This document shows positions 26,201-33,288 of a stretch of DNA of 33,288 nucleotides, piece after piece (positions within the stretch are counted from its first letter, which is position 1; each line of letters opens with the position of its first letter). The notes under the pieces were generated by a model. That model was not told the origin of the DNA, made no database searches, and saw nothing but the letters and a program-made list of their open reading frames with translations. The DNA is from Saprospiraceae bacterium (GTDB lineage Bacteria > Bacteroidota > Bacteroidia > Chitinophagales > Saprospiraceae). Where the stretch lies: the NCBI GenBank assembly GCA_016787345.1, contig JAEUUU010000100.1, forward strand, positions 1-33,288. The letters run 5' to 3'. Position numbers and translations under genes: made by a program.

Positions 26201-27730
26201 GCCGGCAGGAACCGGTACGTCGTAGGCGCGGAAAACAACCATGATGGTATCACCGATGTCTTCGCAGCAGAATTTCACCTGATCGTGGAAGAAAAGTTCG
26301 TCCGGATCCTGGCAATCATTGAGGTTCATACGGCGAGCCTTGAAGGTCACCGGCGAGCAGTTGTCGTAAGTGCCGGAGTCGAAAGAACTGGCATTAACCA
26401 GCGACATACCGTTGGCGCCGAGGGCGACTTTGGTCACTTGCTGGCAAACGGCCGTCGGCGGCACATCGTCTTCCACCGTGATGTCGAAAACGCAGGTGGT
26501 GCTGTTGCCGCAGTCATCGGTAACGATATACGTCATCTGGGTCGTACCGATCGGCAGGTTGTTGGCATAACCCAACACGCCGAGCGTATCCGGGTTCCAG
26601 AGGTTGTTGCCGGGGAAAGAGGTCAGCGTACCATTGAGTGTGTGGCCGACGCCGTTGAGGTCGGTCCACTGAGCCTGGATCGAAGCGATCTGCGAGCAGT
26701 TGTCGGAAATAATTACGTCCGGCAGGTTGTAGTCGCTTTCGCAATCATACGGGTTGGTACCGACGGTGAGGTCTTCGGGGCAATCCACGAGGGGGCCTTC
26801 GTCGTCCACCACTTTGATCAGCTGGATGTAGTACAGCGGGTTGGTCGTGGGCGGGAACGGCGAAGTGGGCAAGCACCAGTCGTAAACCGTCCAGGTACGC
26901 AGAATTTTGTACGTACCGTCGCAAACCGGCAGGATTTGATCCTGATAGGTCACGTTGAGTTCGCAGTAAACCTGATCGGGGTACAGCGGCCAGTCGATAC
27001 CGAAATCAGTGATGTACGGTACGCCGGTTACAGCCGGGTTGGTCACCGGATCGCTGCAGTCGACCGTGATGTCGGCCGGGAAGTCGACATCGTATACGTG
27101 GTAGCGTTTGAAATAGATGTATTGCGTGCAGGTGGCGCTGTTGCCGCTTGCATCAGTGCCCAGCCATACGCGCTTGACGTAGGCGCTGAGGTCCTGGCCC
27201 TGGAAAAGACCGCAGGGCAGGTCGTACCAGGTATCGGTGTAGGTAAGCGTTACCGAGCTGCAATTGTCTTCGGCAAAGGGATATGCTTCGGCGATACCCA
27301 GCACGTTGTCGAGATAAGCGGCCGAGTAATCTTCGATAGCGCAGGCGATCGTGATATCGGCGCACTCGAGAACGGGAGCCAGTTTGTCTTCGACGTGCAT
27401 GTAGCCCCAGCAGTTGTTGCCGGAGTTGAGATCGCGCACGCGCACTTGAAGCGTTTGATTGATGTTGGAGTTGCTGGCGATGGCAGGAACCCAGGCGCCG
27501 TTGACTTTCATTTCAACGACCAGGTTGCCGTTGGGGCAGTTGTTGCTGCCTTCCAGTACCATGTCGGGGAGAATTTCTACGTAGCAATCCTCGTCGAGGG
27601 AGACATTAATGAAGTCATTGCAGACCAACGAACATTGGGCGGAGACTTGCTGATTCAGAAAAAGCGTGAGCGCTCCGGTCAGCATCAAAACCCACATGTT
27701 AGAAAAGAGCGTACAGCTAGCTTTCTTCAT
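23267..27730 (-). CDS. Giant surface adhesin with HYR-like repeats, dockerin domain, cohesin-like domain and T9SS type A signal
   Basis: This 1487-aa exported protein has a signal peptide (1-32, ending QQVSAQ). Residues about 33-1070 are Cys-rich HYR-like immunoglobulin-type repeats (VEDKLAPVLECADITIACAI, VTDDCGNSTTCVFDITVEDD, VIDTQAPTATCPASPVEFCD). A prealbumin-like fold follows (about 1080-1140). Then comes a type I dockerin-like module (about 1143-1210) with two Ca-loop/helix units, DDNPMNGVSTFDLVLMSKHI and DINKNNSVTTFDIVELRKLI. A cohesin-like beta domain (about 1240-1390: FFDLQDRELRAGEIVEIPVK, YQFTLNLKGLEAAGI) comes next, and a type A T9SS signal ends the protein (FELLQNTPNPVSQNTNITFN, basic-poor end KKMIVVD). 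The first Ca loop has Met where Asp/Asn is usual. It has its own promoter and terminator. Binding of its dockerin to the neighbouring cohesins is inference. Confidence 0.93.
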   Translation of the reverse strand: MKKASCTLFSNMWVLMLTGALTLFLNQQVSAQCSLVCNDFINVSLDEDCYVEILPDMVLEGSNNCPNGNLVVEMKVNGAWVPAIASNSNINQTLQVRVRDLNSGNNCWGYMHVEDKLAPVLECADITIACAIEDYSAAYLDNVLGIAEAYPFAEDNCSSVTLTYTDTWYDLPCGLFQGQDLSAYVKRVWLGTDASGNSATCTQYIYFKRYHVYDVDFPADITVDCSDPVTNPAVTGVPYITDFGIDWPLYPDQVYCELNVTYQDQILPVCDGTYKILRTWTVYDWCLPTSPFPPTTNPLYYIQLIKVVDDEGPLVDCPEDLTVGTNPYDCESDYNLPDVIISDNCSQIASIQAQWTDLNGVGHTLNGTLTSFPGNNLWNPDTLGVLGYANNLPIGTTQMTYIVTDDCGNSTTCVFDITVEDDVPPTAVCQQVTKVALGANGMSLVNASSFDSGTYDNCSPVTFKARRMNLNDCQDPDELFFHDQVKFCCEDIGDTIMVVFRAYDVPVPAGDVALDYEEWHANDCMVLVIVEDKLKPICTAPANTTVSCENFDPSLWAYGFAQGEDNCCIDTITASASYTLFDTVCNRGTITRTFRVFDCAGLSSQCTQRVFVNYEQDYYLRFPNDVIVTVCDGTGNYGEPTFFGEDCELLGVSFQDEVFTVVPDACFKIERTWSVINWCTYNPNLPCVYVPNPNPNPQSNSSQNLPGPIISAPGTPAPWAPTNVKVNPSDAAATNYSVFYTGGQYNGLTIPNIANNNCFTYKQIIKVIDTQAPTATCPASPVEFCDLTVNNPQLWNEMYWWDGVVGQHDLCEGPTDLQITATDACSGANINIDYLLFLDLDGDGIMETVVSSTNLPGINNVQYGNASNPNFSGGTPRAFDERGVPTNQKYRFAIDRAKSGNNLVAAVRWDTQSQQINPTNTTLDGVVPELPYGTHKIKWIISDGCGNQSVCEYTFVVKDCKAPTVVCFNGLSVNIMPTGMVTLWATDFLQYAEDNCTPPTPYTPGNQLKYSIRKSGQGTGFPVDAFGQPITNVTFTCDELGTQPVELWAQDLAGNAAYCETYVIIQDPFNNCNNPSGPNATVSGATKVNFNDPNMGVEDVNIGLSGVAPNGLPPVSTFMMTSGTGLYNFNAIPVAGNYSVTPLKDDNPMNGVSTFDLVLMSKHILGIEPLNSPYKIIAADINKNNSVTTFDIVELRKLILGIYTELPNNTSWRFVQKSFAFSNQSNPFADTWPEMYQISDLQSNGFNAGDFVSVKVGDLNGSVVPNSFATADDRSNGTVFFDLQDRELRAGEIVEIPVKAADKTAGYQFTLNLKGLEAAGILPGANMTTDNFAIFSDAITASVDGNAGEFTLKLRATQAGKLSEMLSIGSRITRAEAYNENGERYDVALRFNGANGALVSGAGFELLQNTPNPVSQNTNITFNLPEAGEATLTITNAEGRVIKTVQNTFQKGLNTVTFNRAELEAGILFYQLSTSNNSAVKKMIVVD

Positions 27731-27780
27731 GAGATTAAATAATTTGTTAAATAGATGATGGTTAAAAAATAAAAATATGA

Positions 27781-27839
27781 TTCGTAAACAGGCCGAACGA
27801 CAAATCGTTCAGGGGCCTTGCCTGCCCAACCTGTACGAA
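27781..27839 (-). promoter_or_regulatory. 5' leader RNA three-way junction of the dockerin adhesin gene
   Basis: In the minus-strand transcript, P1 pairs 27830-27839 with 27781-27792 (10 bp with a 2-nt bulge). P3 pairs 27824-27827 with 27813-27816 (GGGC / GCCC). P2 pairs 27805-27810 with 27795-27800 (GAACGA / UCGUUC, UUUG loop). All junction linkers are 2 nt. The fold would begin within about 2 nt of the predicted transcript start at about 27841. I do not recognise it as a known riboswitch; a 5' stabiliser or a regulatory leader are both possible. Confidence 0.45.
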
Positions 27840-27847
27840 CAATAAAA

Positions 27848-27879
27848 CAAAGGTAATATCATTCCATACAAGCCTGCAA
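27848..27879 (-). promoter_or_regulatory. Promoter of the dockerin adhesin gene
   Basis: On the minus strand TACCTTTG (27848-27855) matches TANNTTTG exactly, and a TTG (27877-27879) sits 21 bp upstream in the place of the -33 element. The predicted start near 27841 gives a leader of about 110 nt before the ATG at 27730. Confidence 0.6.
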
Positions 27880-27980
27880 GCGTGGAAACCACTTGTTGAC
27901 GCGGTTTGTCATACAGCCTGCAAAAGCTGTGCCTAAGCTGACGCCGGATCTACCTTAGTGGCGGTATTTTATTCCGTCTG

Positions 27981-28643
27981 TCAGACAAGATTGTTCTCAA
28001 AAGCAATTTTAATAAGGCTGGCGGTACTGTTCACGTTGAGTTTTCGCATGATGTTTTTGCGGTGAACGCTTACAGTCTGATCGCTGATAAAGAGTTTTTC
28101 AGCGATGTCTTTGTTGGTCAGTGCCTGTCCGATGAGGCGCATGATCTCGATCTCGCGGCGGGTGAGTCCGTGTTTGCGGGCAAATCGCGTTTCGGGCAAT
28201 CCGCCATTGGCGCCGTTTCCGTTGGGTGCTTCTACCAACGCAACGCCGCGCCCGAGGTAAGTACGGCCTTCGGTCACCTCATCCATGGCGCGAAACAGTT
28301 CGTCGCGGGAAGCGGTTTTCAACACATAACCGTCGGCGCCGGCCCGGAATGCCGCTTTGACCAGCCGGGGATCATCGAAACTGGTCATCACGAGTACACG
28401 GGTTTGCGCAGCCACCTTTTTAATTGAGGGAAGAAGATGTAATCCGTCTGTTTCCGGCAAATTCAGATCAAGCAGCAGCAGATCGGCTGTGTGGTCGCGC
28501 AACAGATCCGTCAATTGGTTGCCGGTGCGGGCAACTCCGTTCAACCGGCAACTCAAACGGTTGCCAGGATAAGCAAACATGGCACGCAGCCCCTCGACAA
28601 AGATCGGTTGGCCATCAGCGACTACTACATTCAGGGATTTCAT
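27981..28643 (-). CDS. NarL/FixJ-type response regulator with LuxR DNA-binding domain
   Basis: This 220-aa two-component regulator has a receiver domain (1-120), with phospho-acceptor D59 in LLLLDLNLPETDG, T87 in VMTSFDD and K109 in GYVLKTASRDEL. A Gly/Asn-rich linker (about 138-150) leads to a LuxR-type helix-turn-helix (159-216: LTRREIEIMRLIGQALTNKD, then SVHRKNIMRKLNVNSTASL). The N-terminal acidic pocket reads VVVADGQPIF, so only one of the two usual Asp residues is present. No sensor kinase is in the window. I start at 28643 because the 21 extra upstream codons do not look like a receiver start. It lies 250 bp upstream of the dockerin adhesin gene on the same strand, so it could regulate the locus, but this is positional inference. 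Confidence 0.95.
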   Translation of the reverse strand: MKSLNVVVADGQPIFVEGLRAMFAYPGNRLSCRLNGVARTGNQLTDLLRDHTADLLLLDLNLPETDGLHLLPSIKKVAAQTRVLVMTSFDDPRLVKAAFRAGADGYVLKTASRDELFRAMDEVTEGRTYLGRGVALVEAPNGNGANGGLPETRFARKHGLTRREIEIMRLIGQALTNKDIAEKLFISDQTVSVHRKNIMRKLNVNSTASLIKIAFENNLV

Positions 28644-28777
28644 CGGAAACCGGCGGATGGATTGTTTTTTCCAAGAGATGCGGGGATTACCCTCTTCATG
28701 TACCAATTACCATACCAAAGTTGAACTCCGGCCGGCTTATGTGCAATTTACCTTTAAAATTGCTTAAAATCTCGTTT

Positions 28778-28813
28778 TTTGTTGCCCGTCCGCTGCTGCC
28801 GGGACTACTTTTG
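28778..28813 (+). promoter_or_regulatory. Promoter of the haloperoxidase-like lipoprotein gene
   Basis: TACTTTTG at 28806-28813 matches TANNTTTG, with TTG at 28782-28784 (21-bp spacing) and TTTG at 28778-28781. The predicted start near 28820 leaves a leader of about 38 nt before the ATG at 28858. Confidence 0.5.
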
Positions 28814-28857
28814 TGTGATTTTCCGCTCCCGCCTTCTTTTTTGGTATCAAGCTTATT

Positions 28858-32285
<3,428 letters not shown>

Positions 32286-32286
32286 G

Positions 32287-32331
32287 GATTGATTCGATTA
32301 TTCCGATTGATCCGATTGATCCGATTCGGAC
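32287..32331. repeat. Short tandem array of GATTGATCC units, array 4
   Basis: Five 9-bp units (GATTGATTC, GATTATTCC, GATTGATCC twice, GATTCGGAC) start 2 bp after the fadH stop and extend into the 3' end of the convergent DinB-like gene. There they encode its last residues, SESDQSDQSE. Confidence 0.85.
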
Positions 32332-32855
32332 GCGACATCTGCCAGATAGCGCTCGCGGATGACCTGCATGTGGTGTATCTGATGGCCTGCGATGATATAA
32401 AAATAAGCCCGTACCGACACTTTCCAGTTGCTCGCCACGCCAATAAAGCGCGATTGTGGCTCGGTACATTGTTCGAGCAGGAACAGGGTATTGTCGCGAA
32501 CCGCCTTCCACTCCTTCAATAAATCCTTGATCGTACGATCTTCAACGTGCACCTCTTCCATCCAGAAATCCTGATTGAAGCCCGGCAGACCGATGCGGTC
32601 GGCCCGCATGAAGGAAAGCAGGCGAAACGAAAAAACCCTTTCCGTATCAATCAGATGCATGATGAGCTGCTTGATCGTCCATTTGCCGGGCGCGTAGGCG
32701 TAGTCCCCTTTTTCGGGCGGCAACTTGCCCAATACGTCCACCGCCTCCCGCCAGGTTTTCCGCAACAGCATCCTGGCCGAACCACGCGGCGGCAGGCACC
32801 TCAGATACGCCTCGTGAAAAGGCGCATATTCTCCTTTTTTTGGACGCTTAATCAT
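32298..32855 (-). CDS. DinB-like four-helix-bundle protein
   Basis: This 185-aa cytoplasmic protein belongs to the DinB/YfiT-like metal-binding four-helix-bundle superfamily. The probable metal ligands are His67 in IMHLIDTERVFSFR, and His158 and His162 in AGHQIHHMQVIRERY. The motif WTIKQLIMHLIDTERVF is typical of the Bacteroidota branch. Members include thiol-dependent transferases and uncharacterised stress proteins; the substrate here is unknown. I start at 32855 (MIKRPKKGEYAPFHEAY), because the upstream 20 codons translate the adjacent ACGATTGR repeat. The C-terminal SESDQSDQSE is encoded by a tandem repeat (array 4), so the tail is probably not functionally constrained. Confidence 0.9.
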   Translation of the reverse strand: MIKRPKKGEYAPFHEAYLRCLPPRGSARMLLRKTWREAVDVLGKLPPEKGDYAYAPGKWTIKQLIMHLIDTERVFSFRLLSFMRADRIGLPGFNQDFWMEEVHVEDRTIKDLLKEWKAVRDNTLFLLEQCTEPQSRFIGVASNWKVSVRAYFYIIAGHQIHHMQVIRERYLADVASESDQSDQSE

Positions 32856-32864
32856 TGCAATTGG

Positions 32865-32896
32865 ACGATTGAACGATTGGACGATTGAACGATTGG
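32865..32896. repeat. Four exact 8-bp ACGATTGR units, array 5
   Basis: ACGATTGA and ACGATTGG alternate twice with perfect 8-bp spacing, 9 bp upstream of the DinB-like start codon. Two units in tandem make a 16-bp period, so it could act as a spacing-dependent promoter element or be a simple repeat. Confidence 0.88.
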
Positions 32897-33108
32897 CCTC
32901 CCCCAACCCCTCCACAGGAGGGGGCGGCGCAGCAAGTTGCTAATAATTGATTTTCAATAATTTGCAACTTTTTCGAAGAACATGTTTAATATAATGGATG
33001 CAATTTAAAAGATAAGACACAAGCCCACAAACCAATTACAGCGCACTGAAAATCAATCAATAGCGCCTTCCGACCCGCTCCCCTCCTGTGGAGGGGCTGG
33101 GGGAGGCC
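32895..33108. repeat. REPIN-like element: two inverted 29-bp palindromic repeats
   Basis: Positions 32895-32923 and 33080-33108 are reverse complements over 29 bp with one mismatch. Each arm itself contains a hairpin (CCCCTCC / GGAGGGG around 3 nt). Inside lie further inverted repeats: AAGTTGC / GCAACTT near 32935-32970, and TTGATTTTCA near 32948 with TGAAAATCAA near 33047. No ORF is supported in the 433-bp stretch from 32856 to 33288. The layout resembles a REPIN or a small non-autonomous element; no transposase is visible. Confidence 0.7.
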
Positions 33109-33143
33109 CAATCGAATCAATCGAACCAATCGAATCAATCGCC
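33108..33143. repeat. Four 9-bp YCAATCGNN units, array 6
   Basis: CCAATCGAA, TCAATCGAA, CCAATCGAA and TCAATCGCC lie directly against the right arm of the REPIN-like element. They mirror the inverted ACGATTG units on its left side, so the entire 32865-33143 region is a nested inverted structure. Confidence 0.88.
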
Positions 33144-33147
33144 CAAT

Positions 33148-33202
33148 AAAAAAGCCCCCCTCCAGCATTTCGCGGAGCGAGGGCCATCCCAAAAACCGAT
33201 TA
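33148..33202 (-). terminator. Terminator-like dispersed repeat, copy 2
   Basis: On the minus strand GGTTTTTGGGATGGCC, then a hairpin (GCCCTC.. with ..GGAGGGGGGC around GCGAAATGC) and TTTTTT. It has the same organisation and flanks as copy 1 at 15882-15932, but a different loop. It would terminate a gene coming from beyond the right edge of the window. Confidence 0.55.
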
Positions 33203-33217
33203 CATTCTTTATCGCGA

Positions 33218-33259
33218 CAAAACGACGCGAGACGCCTCAGGCGGAGGCCCGTCGTTTTG
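33218..33259. terminator. Strong bidirectional hairpin near the right edge
   Basis: A perfect 10-bp outer stem (CAAAACGACG at 33218-33227 with CGTCGTTTTG at 33250-33259) encloses an inner 5-bp stem (GCCTC / GAGGC). Each strand ends in TTTT after the GC-rich part, as in a bidirectional terminator. The flanking gene on the right is outside the window. Confidence 0.65.
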
Positions 33260-33288
33260 GGGAAATATCAAGGCAATATGTTAGTGTG

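Noticed and set aside
16106-27730. Interpretation of the cohesin/dockerin locus as a cellulosome
   Set aside because: No glycoside hydrolase, carbohydrate esterase or clear carbohydrate-binding module is encoded in the window. The dockerin is carried by an HYR-like adhesin, and the signals are T9SS and not S-layer or sortase.
23507-27742. A 1411-codon open frame antisense to almost the entire dockerin adhesin gene
   Set aside because: It is an exact shadow of a well-supported secreted protein, rich in Val/Arg/Gly without domain motifs or signal peptide. It is explained by the sense gene avoiding TTA, CTA and TCA codons. The same holds for the 885-codon antisense frame at 17650-20307 and those over uvrB and glutamine synthetase.
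32986-33192. 68-codon minus-strand frame in the right intergenic region
   Set aside because: It is built from the terminator-like repeat, array 6 (RLIRLVRLIRLG) and one REPIN arm.

Overview
The window looks like chromosomal DNA of a free-living Bacteroidota, most likely class Saprospiria (Lewinella/Haliscomenobacter-like). Six large secreted proteins carry type IX secretion system (T9SS) C-terminal signals. Other pointers are a type III glutamine synthetase, a PorP/SprF protein, SprB-repeat, HYR-like, cohesin and dockerin domains, and several upstream TANNTTTG boxes, the Bacteroidota -7 promoter element. No tRNA, rRNA, transposase, phage gene or CRISPR array was seen. The genus is an inference.

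Layout. 1-1036 (minus): the N-terminal part of an isocitrate dehydrogenase, preceded by two small unknown genes. 1118-2041 (plus): a LysR-type regulator. 2082-13024: three T9SS cargo proteins interspersed with uvrB and an unknown helical-repeat-like protein. 13482-15674: type III glutamine synthetase with a clear terminator. 16106-27730 (all minus): the most interesting block, which reads in transcription order as a dockerin-containing HYR-like adhesin (1487 aa), a small single-cohesin T9SS protein (268 aa), a giant protein with three cohesin-like domains, about 13 SprB-like repeats and a type B T9SS signal (1617 aa), and a PorP/SprF outer-membrane partner. 27981-28643: a LuxR/NarL-type response regulator just upstream of that block. 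28858-32285 (plus): a lipoprotein related to vanadium-dependent haloperoxidases and a FadH-type 2,4-dienoyl-CoA reductase. 32298-32855 (minus): a DinB-fold protein. 32856-33288: intergenic DNA full of repeats and hairpins.

Working model (inference): the 16-28 kb block encodes a cell-surface assembly exported by T9SS, in which cohesin modules on two proteins could bind the single dockerin of the third, with PorP/SprF helping to retain the type B giant protein. This would be a cohesin-dockerin surface scaffold with no visible carbohydrate-active enzyme, unlike a cellulosome. The dockerin gene also seems to have a promoter whose transcript begins with a compact three-way-junction RNA fold.

The intergenic DNA is unusually structured. 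There are six short arrays of 8-10 bp units resembling GRTTGATNN at gene ends, a REPIN-like pair of inverted palindromes, a CGCAGAG-type repeat, two copies of a terminator-like repeat, and an orphan promoter that may drive a small RNA.
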